From Aestuariirhabdus haliotis (GTDB lineage Bacteria > Pseudomonadota > Gammaproteobacteria > Pseudomonadales > Aestuariirhabdaceae): a DNA stretch of 32,713 bases. Positions 1 through 9,195 of this stretch are shown piece by piece (position 1 is the stretch's first letter; the number at the start of each line of letters is the position of its first letter). The stretch covers positions 1 through 32,713 of the forward strand of contig NZ_JAKSDZ010000038.1 of the NCBI RefSeq assembly GCF_023509475.1, in the 5' to 3' direction. The notes under the pieces are model-generated. The model had not been told where the DNA came from and searched no databases. It worked only from the letters and a program-made list of their open reading frames with translations. The position numbers and the translations under genes were made by a program.

Positions 1-342
1 GAATCGCGGCACGTCTTTGCAGTAAGGTCTAGACCTTTCAAAAAGGCGTAACAAAGAGTCTGGGTTCGCCTGAAAGCCCCGTAGGGCGGTCCTAACATGG
101 TTTCTCTCGGTGTTGAAGCCCTTGTTCAGGTCTCGACATGAACGGCGAGTATCGCCTTGATAAAAACCATTTTAGGATCCGCAGAGATCTATCCGAATGA
201 ATCAGAGGTGCCTTAAGTTAATGAGTGCTTCGCCGTACCCTTATCAGGTGCGGCTTCGATCGGTGTTCTAATCGGTTTGAGGAGTTAACGTCGAGGTGTT
301 GGCCTTCAAATGGTCCAGTTCCGGGCTATCTCGACGTGGTGA
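1..342. other. Non-coding left edge with repeat copy
   Basis: No convincing protein gene is seen. The stretch holds a perfect 14-bp palindrome AAGGTCTAGACCTT at 24-37, a GCCC/GGGC hairpin near 76-87, the 89-nt repeat at 124-212, and an 8-bp hairpin (GCCGTACC pairing with GGTGCGGC, one G-U pair) just beyond the repeat. Short open frames here lack a ribosome binding site and recognisable protein sequence. The diguanylate cyclase gene ends at 343 and no clear terminator follows it. Confidence 0.6.
124..212 (+). repeat. 89-nt repeat, left copy (inverted relative to right end)
   Basis: This segment matches the reverse complement of 32625-32713 at 86 of 89 positions, without gaps. The three mismatches are at 150, 151 and 199. 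Two short stems are kept in both copies: GTTCA/TGAAC (124-128 with 139-143) and GGCGA/TCGCC (144-148 with 152-156). Two of the three differences fall in the 3-nt loop of the second stem, which suggests selection on RNA or DNA structure. A frame starting ATGAACGGC is open in the right copy but meets TGA after 20 codons here, so coding is unlikely. The family is not recognised. Confidence 0.85.
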
Positions 343-1290
343 CTAGGAGGCGGTGCAGAGCGTTGATATCCGGTTTCGGCCTTCTCGTTTGGCTGTGTAG
401 AGAGCTTGGTCCGCGCGCTGCAAGGTATCGTTGATATGTTCGTTGCCATTATAGGTGGCAACGCCAATGCTGGCTGTGACGGCAATTTCTTCCCCTTGAA
501 AGTGACACTGCATGCTTTCAATCTGGCTGCGGATGCGCTCTGCCACCATCGCGGAGTTTTCCAGTCCGGAATCGCCCAGTAAAATCACAAACTCTTCACC
601 GCCGAAGCGAAACAGCATATCAACATCTCGAATCGCCTGGCGAGCGCAATCCACGGCGTGCTTGAGAACGTGGTCACCGGCGTTGTGGCCATAGCTGTCG
701 TTAATAGCCTTAAAGTGATCGAGATCCATAATCAGCAGGGAAAGGGGCTGCTTGCTACGACTGCAAACTTGCAGTTCCCGGCGCAGGGCATTGTCCATGG
801 CGATCCGATTGCCAGCCCCGGTCAGTGGGTCAGTCAGGGATAGCTGGATTGCCTGGCGGTAGCTCAGGGCATTACGTAAGGGGTAGACCAGTTGGCCCAG
901 AGTAGATTCGATGAGCTGTAGCTCATCTTCATTAAAGCGCTGGCGACGGCTAAAGCTGATCTCGCCATTAAAATCTTTTTCGGTTAACAATCGATAGCTG
1001 CAGCTATGGGCCGAGCGGCGTCCAAGGGTCAGTTCAATCGCTTCGGTGCCGTGACGGTACTCTATGCCGTCAATGTTGAGAGCAGAATTCAGCTCCTGGA
1101 AAAACAGCGACAGTTGTTGCTCCAGGTCCAGAGTGGTTTGCAATCTACGCGACAGACGCTCATTGAGCTGCTCTTGAAGCGATTTGCGGTTTTTCAGCGC
1201 CTGATTGGCTAAACCCAGGGTGTGCGGTGCTGTAAAAAGCTTCACATTGTCCTGGCCTAGCTTGCTGCTGCTTCGCGCTGTTGGTCCCAT
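343..1290 (-). CDS. GGDEF diguanylate cyclase
   Basis: Likely makes cyclic di-GMP from two GTP. The C-terminal half (about 148-310 of 315) is a GGDEF domain. It has DPLTGAGNR at 154-162, the metal-binding MDLDHFK stretch at 188-194, an intact active-site GGEEF at 230-234, and an inhibitory I-site RDVD at 221-224 with the canonical five-residue spacing. This predicts an active, product-inhibited enzyme. Residues 1-145 have no recognised domain and no membrane segment; a coiled-coil-like region near 30-65 may support dimerisation, so the protein is probably cytosolic. The start is an ATG with AGAGG seven bases upstream. It follows yciK on the same strand but is separated by a strong hairpin at 1477-1510, so it probably has its own promoter. 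A GGDEF gene near yciK is also known in Pseudomonas. Confidence 0.93.
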   Translation of the reverse strand: MGPTARSSSKLGQDNVKLFTAPHTLGLANQALKNRKSLQEQLNERLSRRLQTTLDLEQQLSLFFQELNSALNIDGIEYRHGTEAIELTLGRRSAHSCSYRLLTEKDFNGEISFSRRQRFNEDELQLIESTLGQLVYPLRNALSYRQAIQLSLTDPLTGAGNRIAMDNALRRELQVCSRSKQPLSLLIMDLDHFKAINDSYGHNAGDHVLKHAVDCARQAIRDVDMLFRFGGEEFVILLGDSGLENSAMVAERIRSQIESMQCHFQGEEIAVTASIGVATYNGNEHINDTLQRADQALYTAKREGRNRISTLCTAS

Positions 1291-1476
1291 GATTTTGCCT
1301 CTGTTTATACTGACATAGCCTTATCGGTTATCAGTTAGCAAGCTAAAATCATGCCATCAATGGGTTTGTTTTTTATAAATGCTTTAAAATCAATTGGTTA
1401 GGTTGTTTGTGTCATTTTTTTTGACGCTTTATAATTCCGGGCGGCAGCTTTATGACGCAAGAATCGGCAGGTGTTT

Positions 1477-1510
1477 CGCCCAAAGTGACAATTTTTTGTC
1501 ACTTTGGGCG
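1477..1510 (-). terminator. Strong hairpin downstream of yciK
   Basis: A perfect 13-bp stem, CGCCCAAAGTGAC (1477-1489) with its complement at 1498-1510, can be extended by two A-T pairs into the T-rich loop. It lies 19 nt after the yciK stop. No U-tract follows the stem on either strand, so it may act as an mRNA 3' stabiliser or attenuator instead of a classical intrinsic terminator. Confidence 0.65.
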
Positions 1511-1528
1511 GCAAGGCGTTGCCGGTGG

Positions 1529-2269
1529 TTATTGGGCGTTCATGGCCTGGCCGTTAACACCAATGCTGTCGTCACCCATCAGGTAAAGGTACAGGGGCAG
1601 GATCTCTTCCGGGCTGGGCAGGGTTTCGGGGTTTTCGGCAGGGTAGGCTGTCGCCCGCATGCTGGTGCGAGTAGCTCCGGGGTTGATGCTGTTGATGCGC
1701 AATGTAGAGTCCCCTTCGACCTCGTCGGCCCAGACCTGCATCATACCTTCGGTGGCAAATTTGGTAATAGCATAGCCTCCCCAATATGCACGTCCCTTGC
1801 GGCCAACACTGGATGAGGTGAATACTAGTGAACCGCTTTTTGACTCGGTTAATAAAGGGATCAGTGCTTTACTCATCAGAAACTGTGACGTCAGGTTGAC
1901 CTGTACCAGGCGGTTCCACATGGTGCTGTCGTACTGCTCGAGAGGTCCGAGTTGTCCTAATGCGCTGGCATTGTGGAGCAGGCCGTCCAGGCGACCGAAT
2001 TCCTGATCAATTTGAGATGCGAGGTCGGCGTAATCTTTCTCGGTGGCGGTTTCAAGGTTCAATGGACACTCGACCGGTGTCGGGTACCCGGCGGCCTCAA
2101 TTTCGTCATAGACGGCTTCCAGCTTCTTGGCTGTTTTGCCGACCAGGATCACCGTGGCACCGTGCTGGGCAAAGCTGATTGCCGCGGCCTTGCCAATTCC
2201 GGCTCCTGCGCCTGTGACCAGAATAATTTTGTCCTTCAGCAGGTTGTCTTTAGCTTGATAATCGAACAT
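1529..2269 (-). CDS. yciK: YciK-family short-chain dehydrogenase/reductase
   Basis: A classical SDR of 246 residues with a Rossmann fold. It shows the nucleotide-binding motif TGAGAGIG at 19-26, HNAS at 99-102 (structural Asn), catalytic Ser in SSS near 152-154, and catalytic Tyr166 and Lys170 in YAITK. No signal peptide is present. Sequence style, length and position after mupP fit YciK, whose physiological substrate is not established. AAGGG lies seven bases before the ATG. It is the last gene of the mtaD-ubiG-mupP-yciK run, 60 nt after mupP, and is followed by a strong hairpin. NADP(H) versus NAD(H) preference cannot be read safely. Confidence 0.9.
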   Translation of the reverse strand: MFDYQAKDNLLKDKIILVTGAGAGIGKAAAISFAQHGATVILVGKTAKKLEAVYDEIEAAGYPTPVECPLNLETATEKDYADLASQIDQEFGRLDGLLHNASALGQLGPLEQYDSTMWNRLVQVNLTSQFLMSKALIPLLTESKSGSLVFTSSSVGRKGRAYWGGYAITKFATEGMMQVWADEVEGDSTLRINSINPGATRTSMRATAYPAENPETLPSPEEILPLYLYLMGDDSIGVNGQAMNAQ

Positions 2270-2329
2270 GAGTAGCCCTTGCGGCGAAAATAACTGGTTA
2301 TTGGCTCGGTATTATATCGATTTGCGGCA

Positions 2330-3040
2330 TTAGGTACGAGAATAGGGTCTGGTGGGGGATGGGGCTTGCCAATCAAGCCGTTCAAGCCAGGGCAGTATTT
2401 CGTTAGCGTGATGAACCTGGTGGGTAGCCTGCCACTGTTGCCAGTCGATGTCGTCGTCGAGGTAGCCATAAAGTGCTGCGATGGTTGGCATGCCGGCGTT
2501 ATGGCCAGCCTGGATGTCTCGCTCGTGGTCGCCAATGTAGATGGTTGAGGCGGGTGTGCAGGATGCCTGCTTGCAGGCGAGGAGCATAGGCTCGGGATGG
2601 GGCTTTGTATGGCTGACTTGATCGGGGCAGACAACGGTGGCGCAACGAGACAGATAACCTAGCTTTTCCAGCAGCGGGTTGGTGTAGCGGCTGGGTTTAT
2701 TGGTTACTACTCCCCAGCTTATGCTCCTGAATTCCAGTTCGGATAAAAGGTTGTCGATGCCTGCGAAGGCGCGGGTTTGTTGCCCAAGCTGTGCTTCATA
2801 CAGGTCAAGTAATTTTTGGCGAAGGGATTCGAAGCCGGGTTCACCTTCCTGGATGTCAAACCCTAATGTGATCAGGGCCCGGGCTCCGTTCGATACCGTG
2901 GCCCGGATAGCTGCGTCGGCTAGGGTTGGGCGTTGTTCGTCCGCTAGCAGCTGGTTGAGTACTGTGACAAAGTCGGGGGCGGTATCCAGTAGGGTGCCGT
3001 CGAGGTCAAACAGCACGCAATCCAGAGAGGTGTTAGTCAT
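2330..3040 (-). CDS. mupP: HAD phosphatase, MupP/Gph type
   Basis: A HAD-superfamily phosphatase of 236 residues. Motif I is FDLDGT with nucleophile Asp12 and Asp14; motif II is in VVTNKPS; motif III is the Lys of HTKPHPEP; motif IV is GDHERD. An alpha-helical cap lies between motifs I and II, as in phosphoglycolate phosphatases. In Pseudomonas the gene between ubiG and yciK is MupP, which dephosphorylates N-acetylmuramate 6-phosphate during cell-wall recycling, and I transfer that name from position and sequence. Phosphoglycolate phosphatase is the alternative. I chose ATG 3040, which overlaps the ubiG stop by 8 nt, because an upstream in-frame ATG at 3085 lies deep inside ubiG and adds 15 residues unlike the family. 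Translation is probably coupled to ubiG. Confidence 0.88.
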   Translation of the reverse strand: MTNTSLDCVLFDLDGTLLDTAPDFVTVLNQLLADEQRPTLADAAIRATVSNGARALITLGFDIQEGEPGFESLRQKLLDLYEAQLGQQTRAFAGIDNLLSELEFRSISWGVVTNKPSRYTNPLLEKLGYLSRCATVVCPDQVSHTKPHPEPMLLACKQASCTPASTIYIGDHERDIQAGHNAGMPTIAALYGYLDDDIDWQQWQATHQVHHANEILPWLERLDWQAPSPTRPYSRT

Positions 3041-3767
3041 CCTGCTTGGACCTTTGGCTGTGAACCAGGTAGTTGACGTCGACATTGTCTCCGAGTCTGT
3101 AAATTCTGGTGAGGGGGTTGTAGCTCATGCCGGTTATTTCCCGGGTTTGCAGCCCGGCTTCTCGAATCCAGTTGCCCAGTTCTGAGGGTCGAATGAATTT
3201 ATCGAAGTCGTGGGTTCCCTTGGGCAGCAGTTTTAATAAATATTCGGCCCCAATAATGGCAAACAGATAGGCCTTGGGGTTGCGGTTGATGGTGGAGAAA
3301 AACACCTGTCCGCCCGGTTTGACCAGTTCGTGGCAGGCTCGAATAACCGAGGCGGGATCGGGAACGTGCTCCAGCATTTCGAGACAGGTAACGACGTCGA
3401 AGCTGGAGGGCTGGAGGGCGGCCATCTCTTCTACCGTGCATTGCTGATAGTCAACCTTGACGCCGCTTTCCAGGCTGTGGAGGCGGGCCACAGCCAAAGG
3501 AGCTTCGCCCATGTCTATGCCTGTAACGTCTGCTCCGCGTTGCGCCATAGACTCGGACAGGATTCCGCCGCCGCAGCCCACATCAATGACTCGTTTGCCC
3601 GCCAATTGGCAGCGTTCGTCAATAAAGTTCAAGCGCAAAGGATTGATTTGATGCAGCGGTTTGAACTCGCTGTCCGGGTCCCACCAGCGACTCGCTAATG
3701 CTTCAAATTTGGCGATCTCGGCCCGGTCAACGTTGCGGGTATTGGTCGGTTGCTGTGTGTCGGTCAT
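3033..3767 (-). CDS. ubiG: Ubiquinone biosynthesis O-methyltransferase
   Basis: UbiG performs the two SAM-dependent O-methylations of ubiquinone synthesis, on peripheral inner-membrane intermediates. The 244-residue protein, close to the E. coli length, has class I methyltransferase motif [10 protein letters not shown] at 60-68, an acidic motif II around GIDMGE, the [11 protein letters not shown] motif and the ASRWWDP element near 25-31 typical of UbiG. The open frame extends 42 codons further upstream into mtaD, but that extension is Arg/Pro-rich and unlike the family. ATG 3767 lies 14 nt after the mtaD stop. No good Shine-Dalgarno is visible, so translation may depend on mtaD coupling. The mupP gene overlaps its 3' end. 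Confidence 0.96.
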   Translation of the reverse strand: MTDTQQPTNTRNVDRAEIAKFEALASRWWDPDSEFKPLHQINPLRLNFIDERCQLAGKRVIDVGCGGGILSESMAQRGADVTGIDMGEAPLAVARLHSLESGVKVDYQQCTVEEMAALQPSSFDVVTCLEMLEHVPDPASVIRACHELVKPGGQVFFSTINRNPKAYLFAIIGAEYLLKLLPKGTHDFDKFIRPSELGNWIREAGLQTREITGMSYNPLTRIYRLGDNVDVNYLVHSQRSKQDD

Positions 3768-3781
3768 AAGGTAAGTGTGTC

Positions 3782-5113
3782 TTATTGGCTGTCTTTGATC
3801 AGCTCGGCCCAGTTGCGGGCGCGGCTGATGATGCGGGTTGAATCCAGGGTCAGTGTTTTGCGGTCTTCGAGCAAAAGCTCGCCGTTCACCCAAACGTGGC
3901 TTACCTGGCTGGGGTCGGTGGCGTACACCAGTTGTGATAGTGGGTTATAGAGTGGCTGACTTTCGATCGCTGACAGATTGATGGCGGCAATGTCGGCGGC
4001 TTTGCCGATTTCCAGGCTGCCGGTGTATGCGTCGATACCCAGGGCTTTGGCGCCATTGATCGTGGCCATCTCTAGTGCGCTGTGGGCATCAATGGCGCTG
4101 GCATCGTTGCTGATCGCTTTTGCCAGCAGGGCGGCGTTGCGCATCTCGCCCAGCATATCGAGCCGGTTGTTGCTGGCGGCGCCGTCGGTGCCTAGCGCGA
4201 CGTTGACTCCGGCGCCATGCAGTCTACCCACGGGGCAAAAGCCGCTGGCTAATTTCAGGTTGGAATTGGGGCAGTGCACTACATGGGCGTTGTTTTGGCG
4301 CATCAGCTGAATGTCGCGGTCGTCCAGTTGCGTCATATGGACGCATTGCAGTCGAGGTCCCAATAGTCCGAGGTCGTGCAGGCGCTGGATGGGGCGCCGG
4401 CGATCAGCCAGAAAAGCATCTCGCAGTTCCTGGGCGGTCTCGTGCAGGTGGATCTGTACCGGGCAGTCGAGCTCTTCCGAAAGGGTGACGATCCGCTGCA
4501 GGGGAGCATCGGAAACCGTGTAGGGGGCGTGAGGGCCAAAGGCGATATTGATCAGCTGCTGGCTGCCAAAGTCGTCGATCAGCTCGAGCCCTTTATGGAT
4601 GTAATCGTCCGCGTCTCGGGCCCAGGCGGTCGGGAAGTCCAGAACCGGGAAGCTGATCTGGCAGCGCATGCGTGCATCGTGAGCGGCTCGGGCGGCAACA
4701 TCGGGAAAGAAGTACATGTCGCTGAAGGTGGTAGTGCCGCAGCGTAGCATTTCAAGCATGGCAAGTTGGGTGCCATCCTGTACGAATTCTTCGTTCACCC
4801 ATTGCGCTTCGGCAGGCCAGATATGGTCCTGTAGCCAGGTCATCAGCGGCAGGTCGTCGGCAAGTCCGCGGAACAATGTCATGGCGGCATGCCCGTGCGC
4901 GTTAATCAGCCCGGGAATCAGCAGGTGGTCTTGCAGGCTATAACGTTTATCGCTGTGATAATGCTTGTCCACCTCGGCGGTAGGGAGCAGGGCGATAAGA
5001 TGTCCATGCTGGATCACCAGGCTGTGATTGCTCAGTATCTCCTTGCTGGCATTGACGGGGATTATCCAGCCAGCATCAATGATGTTGTCGGCATGGGTTG
5101 TAGTCTGTGTCAT
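3782..5113 (-). CDS. mtaD: 5'-methylthioadenosine / S-adenosylhomocysteine deaminase (TRZ/ATZ family)
   Basis: A metal-dependent amidohydrolase of 443 residues. Visible ligands and catalytic residues are His73 and His75 in NAHGH, His222 and Glu225 in HLHET, His259, and Asp310 in [17 protein letters not shown] is also typical. Related enzymes deaminate methylthioadenosine or S-adenosylhomocysteine to the inosine form. In Pseudomonas MtaD opens the methionine-salvage route through methylthioinosine, which ends with MtnA. The divergent mtnA neighbour supports this; the intermediate phosphorylase is not in the window. It is the first gene of the minus-strand group, with a TATACT -10-like box at 5148-5143 about 30 nt upstream of its start. 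Chlorohydrolase-type activity is a remote alternative. Confidence 0.92.
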   Translation of the reverse strand: MTQTTTHADNIIDAGWIIPVNASKEILSNHSLVIQHGHLIALLPTAEVDKHYHSDKRYSLQDHLLIPGLINAHGHAAMTLFRGLADDLPLMTWLQDHIWPAEAQWVNEEFVQDGTQLAMLEMLRCGTTTFSDMYFFPDVAARAAHDARMRCQISFPVLDFPTAWARDADDYIHKGLELIDDFGSQQLINIAFGPHAPYTVSDAPLQRIVTLSEELDCPVQIHLHETAQELRDAFLADRRRPIQRLHDLGLLGPRLQCVHMTQLDDRDIQLMRQNNAHVVHCPNSNLKLASGFCPVGRLHGAGVNVALGTDGAASNNRLDMLGEMRNAALLAKAISNDASAIDAHSALEMATINGAKALGIDAYTGSLEIGKAADIAAINLSAIESQPLYNPLSQLVYATDPSQVSHVWVNGELLLEDRKTLTLDSTRIISRARNWAELIKDSQ

Positions 5114-5142
5114 TGATTATTCATCCTGCTCGGCGAGTTGCG

Positions 5143-5148
5143 AGTATA
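5143..5148 (-). promoter_or_regulatory. Candidate -10 box for mtaD operon
   Basis: On the minus strand TATACT is a five-of-six match to the sigma-70 -10 element, 30 nt upstream of the mtaD ATG. No good -35 was found at the usual distance, so this is a weak call. Confidence 0.3.
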
Positions 5149-5283
5149 CCCGACATTTTGTCAGTTGAGAGCATTTCTTGTATCGTGGTTTGCGCTTCAG
5201 GATGGCGATGTCGGCAGAGGTTTGATTTCTATATTAGCTCTGTGTTGCGGATATCCAGAGCGCCAGTTATCAGCAGATAAGGA

Positions 5284-6360
5284 ATGGTTTTGACGGGACA
5301 AAAACAGCGTTGCGATGCAGTTGTTTGGGAGGCGGAGGTGCTGTGTCTGTTGGATCAGCGTTTGCTGCCTGGTGAGGAGCGTTATTTGCACTATCGCCAG
5401 GCTTCGGGTGTTGCCAAAGCCATTAAAGATATGGTGGTCCGGGGCGCTCCCGCAATTGGTATTGCCGCAGCCTACGCTGTGGTGCTTTCGCTCAGGGAGC
5501 ATGTTGATGATTCCCAATGGCAAGAACGGGTAGCGACCGATATTTCAGGTTTGCGGCAGAGCCGGCCAACGGCGGTAAACTTGAAGTGGGCGCTGGATAG
5601 AATGCAGGATTTGATCGCCTCCAGCGGTAGTGCAGTCGAGGCTTGCGTTCTTGTTGAGCGTGAGGCGATTGCCATTCATGAGGTCGATCGGCGGAATAAC
5701 CAGCATATGGGCGTTCTGGGGGTGGCGACAATCAGGCGCTTAAGTGGTGAGGGTCCGCATCGTTTTATGACGCATTGCAATGCGGGGGCTTTGGCCACTG
5801 GCGGCTATGGGACGGCGCTTGGGGTGATTCGCAGTGCCTGGCAGGAAGGGGTGCTCGAATTGGTCCATATGGATGAGACGCGGCCCTGGTTGCAAGGTTC
5901 CCGCTTGACTGCCTGGGAGCTTTTGCGAGAAGGCATTCCGTCGGTGTTGAATGCCGATGGTGCTTCAGCCCATATTATCCGTCAGCAGAAAATTGCCTGG
6001 ATTGTGGTCGGGGCGGATCGTATTGCGGCTAATGGTGATGTTGCCAATAAAATAGGGACCTATGGTCTGGCTATTCTTGCTCACCACCATGGTGCGAAGG
6101 TGATGGTGGTTGCCCCAACGTCCACGGTAGATATGAGCCTGGCCAGTGGTGAGCAGATCCCGATCGAAGAGCGCGCAGCCGATGAGTTGTTGAGCTATGG
6201 GGGGGAGCTTCTGGGGGTAGAGGGTTGCCCGGTGGCTAATCCGGTGTTTGACGTCACGCCGGCAGATTTGGTCGATGTTCTGGTGACTGAAAAGGGGGTG
6301 GTTGAGCACCCCGACAGCGCCAAAATGCACTCTTTGATGCAATCCGGGTCTGTCACTTAA
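5284..6360 (+). CDS. mtnA: Methylthioribose-1-phosphate isomerase
   Basis: MtnA converts methylthioribose 1-phosphate to methylthioribulose 1-phosphate in methionine salvage. The 358-residue protein has VVRGAPAIG at 51-59, the catalytic Cys165 in THCNAGALATGGYGTA, and catalytic Asp245 in VVGADRIAANGDVANKIGT. These correspond to Cys160 and Asp240 of the Bacillus enzyme. The start is uncertain: AAGGA abuts ATG 5284 with no spacing, whereas an in-frame TTG at 5290 would sit six bases from it. Both give nearly the same protein. It is divergent from mtaD, which feeds the same pathway, with a 170-nt shared upstream region. gyrA follows 200 nt later with its own promoter. Confidence 0.95.
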   Translation: MVLTGQKQRCDAVVWEAEVLCLLDQRLLPGEERYLHYRQASGVAKAIKDMVVRGAPAIGIAAAYAVVLSLREHVDDSQWQERVATDISGLRQSRPTAVNLKWALDRMQDLIASSGSAVEACVLVEREAIAIHEVDRRNNQHMGVLGVATIRRLSGEGPHRFMTHCNAGALATGGYGTALGVIRSAWQEGVLELVHMDETRPWLQGSRLTAWELLREGIPSVLNADGASAHIIRQQKIAWIVVGADRIAANGDVANKIGTYGLAILAHHHGAKVMVVAPTSTVDMSLASGEQIPIEERAADELLSYGGELLGVEGCPVANPVFDVTPADLVDVLVTEKGVVEHPDSAKMHSLMQSGSVT

Positions 6361-6420
6361 TTGCTGGTGGATTTGTGAACAGAAGCTGGTTGTAAATCAT
6401 ACGGTTATAGGTCTGGCACA

Positions 6421-6449
6421 TATACAGTCATAGGTGCTTCGGGTATAAT
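6421..6449 (+). promoter_or_regulatory. gyrA sigma-70 promoter
   Basis: A perfect -10 TATAAT at 6444-6449 is preceded, after 17 nt, by TATACA at 6421-6426 (four of six matches to TTGACA). The predicted leader to the gyrA ATG is about 107 nt. The leader holds a 12-bp direct repeat TCGCTATTCGGG (6466-6477 and 6515-6526) and a GTGCAG/CTGCAC hairpin at 6526-6540. Confidence 0.65.
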
Positions 6450-6562
6450 CTCGCGTCTTTGATTATCGCTATTCGGGGGCCGTTTGGTGGGCAGTGCGAG
6501 TGAGTCGTGCTGAGTCGCTATTCGGGTGCAGCCCCTGCACAGATAAAGGAATCTGATCCGTA

Positions 6563-9133
6563 ATGGGTGAAATCGCCAAAGAAATTCAGCCGGTCAATAT
6601 TGAAGAAGAGCTGAAGCAGTCATACCTCGACTATGCCATGAGCGTTATTGTTGGGCGGGCCTTGCCCGATGTTCGGGACGGCTTGAAGCCAGTGCACCGT
6701 CGAGTGCTCTTCGCCATGAGCGAGTTGAATAACGACTGGAATAAGCCCTATAAGAAGTCTGCCCGTGTGGTCGGTGATGTCATTGGTAAATATCACCCTC
6801 ATGGTGACTCGGCGGTATACGACACCATTGTGCGCATGGCCCAGCCTTTTTCCATGCGTTATACCCTGGTCGATGGTCAGGGTAACTTTGGTTCGGTTGA
6901 TGGCGATTCTGCAGCGGCCATGCGATACACCGAAATTCGTATGGAAAAAATCTCCCACGATATTCTGGCCGATCTCGATAAAGAAACCGTCGACTTTGTC
7001 CCCAACTACGATGGTACCGAGCAAATTCCGGCCGTTATGCCGACCCGTATCCCTAACCTGTTGGTCAATGGCTCATCGGGTATCGCCGTGGGTATGGCAA
7101 CCAATATTCCTCCTCATAACCTCAGTGAAGTGGTCAAGGGCTGTCTGGCCCTGATTGATGATCCTGACATCGATATCGATGGTTTGATGGAATACATACC
7201 CGGCCCTGATTTCCCTACGGGTGCCATTATTAACGGTAAGGCCGGAATTCTGCAGGCCTATCGCACCGGTCGTGGCCGTATCTATATTCGCGCCCGTGCC
7301 GAAGTCGAAATTGATGAAAAGCGTAACAAGCACACCATTATTATCCATGAGTTGCCTTACCAGCTGAACAAGGCTCGCCTGATTGAGAAGATCGCCGAGC
7401 TGGTCAAAGAGAAGAAGATCGAGGGTATCTCCGAGCTGCGCGACGAGTCCGATAAGGATGGTATGCGCGTGGTGATCGAGCTGCGACGTGGTGAAGTGGG
7501 CGAAGTTGTACTCAATAATCTCTATGCCCAAACCCAATTGGAAACCGTGTTCGGTATTAATGTCGTGGCCCTGGTGGATGGACAGCCGCGCATTCTTAAT
7601 CTGAAAGAAATGTTAGAAGCCTTTGTGCGTCATCGTCGTGAGGTGGTGACTCGCCGTACGGTGTATGAGCTGCGAAAAGCTCGTGAGCGTGGGCATCTTC
7701 TGGAAGGGTTGGCCGTTGCCCTGTCTAATATCGATCCTGTGATCAAAATGATCAAGGAATCCCCGACGCCACAAGAGGCCAAAGAGCGTTTGATGGCAAC
7801 CGCATGGGACGGTGGCTATGTGTTGTCTATGCTGGAAAAAGCCGGTGCCGATGCTTGTAAGCCTGATGATCTGCCCGAACAGTATGGCCTCAAAGAGGGC
7901 GGTAAGTATCATCTGTCTCCAGCGCAGGCTCAGGCTATCCTAGAAATGCGCTTGCACCGCCTGACCGGCCTGGAACATGAAAAACTGATCGCCGAGTATA
8001 AGGATCTGCTGGAAAAAATTGCCGAGTTGATGCTGATTCTTTCCAGTCCCGAGCGTTTGCTTGAGGTGATTCGTGAAGAGCTGGAAGCGGTACTGGAGCA
8101 ATATGGTGATGAGCGTATGACCGAGATCATAAGCTCGCGTCGCGACCTCACCGTTGAAGATCTGATTACCGAAGAAGATATGGTTGTGACGATCTCTCAT
8201 GGTGGCTACGCCAAGACAACACCGCTCGATACCTATCAGGCGCAGAAGCGAGGCGGGCGCGGCAAGTCAGCGAGCGCGGTTAAAGATGAGGATTTTATCG
8301 AGCATATGCTGGTGGCTAACACCCATACGCAGATCCTCTGTTTCTCCAGTCGCGGCAAGGTGTATTGGCTCAAGGTTTATGAAATTCCTCAGGCGGGCCG
8401 TACCTCACGGGGACGTCCGCTGGTCAACCTGTTGCCGCTTGAGGCGGATGAACGCATTACGGCAATTCTGCCCGTCGAAGAGTATACCGAAGGCCATTAT
8501 GTCTTTATGGCAACCACTAACGGTACGGTTAAGAAAACGCCGCTGGAGCAGTTTGCCAAGCGTCGCAGCAGCGGTTTGATCGCGCTGGCGCTGGATGAGG
8601 GTGATACCCTGATGGGCGCCGCCATTACCGATGGCGAGCGTGATGTCATGCTGTTCAGTAACTCCGGTAAAGCGATTCGTTTCAATGAGAAAGACGTACG
8701 TACCATGGGTCGAACGGCACGCGGAGTGAGAGGTATTCGCCTGGCGGACGGCTTCAAAACCATTTCCCTGATTATCCCGGAAGAGGATAGCCAGATTCTG
8801 ACAGCCAGCTTGAATGGTTATGGCAAGCGAAGTCTGGCCAGTGAGTTCCCGCTACGCGGACGTGGCGGTCAGGGTGTGATCGGAATGCAAACGACTGAGC
8901 GTAATGGTGAGATGGTTGGCGCGGTTAAGGTCGTTGATGGCGAAGAGATTATGTTGATCACCGATCAGGGTACGCTGGTGCGAACCCGGGTTGATGAGGT
9001 GTCTGTCCAGAGTCGAAATACTCAGGGCGTGACCTTGATCAAGCTGTCTGGAGGTGAGCATCTGGTTGGTATTGAGCGTGTTGATGAGCCTCAGGACGAA
9101 GAATACGAAGACGAGGATGATACCGAGGAATAG
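6563..9133 (+). CDS. gyrA: DNA gyrase subunit A
   Basis: GyrA is the breakage-reunion subunit of DNA gyrase and works with GyrB to introduce negative supercoils. Catalytic Tyr122 lies in [10 protein letters not shown]. The quinolone-resistance region reads GDSAVYDT, with Ser83 and Asp87 in E. coli numbering, so the wild-type (sensitive) residues are present. The GyrA box QKRGGRG opens the C-terminal beta-pinwheel, with repeated blades through residue ~830, and the protein ends in an acidic tail ([12 protein letters not shown]). The 856-residue length is normal. AAAGGA lies 12 nt before the ATG, a rather long spacing. A perfect -10 and a GC-rich terminator hairpin (9142-9169) bracket it, so it can be expressed separately from serC. 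Confidence 0.99.
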   Translation: MGEIAKEIQPVNIEEELKQSYLDYAMSVIVGRALPDVRDGLKPVHRRVLFAMSELNNDWNKPYKKSARVVGDVIGKYHPHGDSAVYDTIVRMAQPFSMRYTLVDGQGNFGSVDGDSAAAMRYTEIRMEKISHDILADLDKETVDFVPNYDGTEQIPAVMPTRIPNLLVNGSSGIAVGMATNIPPHNLSEVVKGCLALIDDPDIDIDGLMEYIPGPDFPTGAIINGKAGILQAYRTGRGRIYIRARAEVEIDEKRNKHTIIIHELPYQLNKARLIEKIAELVKEKKIEGISELRDESDKDGMRVVIELRRGEVGEVVLNNLYAQTQLETVFGINVVALVDGQPRILNLKEMLEAFVRHRREVVTRRTVYELRKARERGHLLEGLAVALSNIDPVIKMIKESPTPQEAKERLMATAWDGGYVLSMLEKAGADACKPDDLPEQYGLKEGGKYHLSPAQAQAILEMRLHRLTGLEHEKLIAEYKDLLEKIAELMLILSSPERLLEVIREELEAVLEQYGDERMTEIISSRRDLTVEDLITEEDMVVTISHGGYAKTTPLDTYQAQKRGGRGKSASAVKDEDFIEHMLVANTHTQILCFSSRGKVYWLKVYEIPQAGRTSRGRPLVNLLPLEADERITAILPVEEYTEGHYVFMATTNGTVKKTPLEQFAKRRSSGLIALALDEGDTLMGAAITDGERDVMLFSNSGKAIRFNEKDVRTMGRTARGVRGIRLADGFKTISLIIPEEDSQILTASLNGYGKRSLASEFPLRGRGGQGVIGMQTTERNGEMVGAVKVVDGEEIMLITDQGTLVRTRVDEVSVQSRNTQGVTLIKLSGGEHLVGIERVDEPQDEEYEDEDDTEE

Positions 9134-9141
9134 TGGTGTCG

Positions 9142-9169
9142 AGAGGGCGATCAGCAATGATCGCCCTCT
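9142..9169 (+). terminator. Hairpin after gyrA
   Basis: A perfect 12-bp stem AGAGGGCGATCA (9142-9153) with its complement at 9158-9169 and loop GCAA is followed by a poor U-run (TTGTCC after the stem). It begins 9 nt after the gyrA stop. It is probably a partial terminator or attenuator that lets some transcription reach serC. Confidence 0.7.
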
Positions 9170-9195
9170 TGTCCATTAAGCTGGCGACATAAGAC

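Noticed and set aside
225-434. Short open frame on the plus strand at the left edge
   Set aside because: It overlaps the end of the diguanylate cyclase gene, lacks a ribosome binding site and shows no protein-like features.
3768-3893. Longer UbiG N-terminus from an upstream ATG
   Set aside because: The extra 42 residues lie inside mtaD, are Arg/Pro-rich and are not part of the UbiG family.
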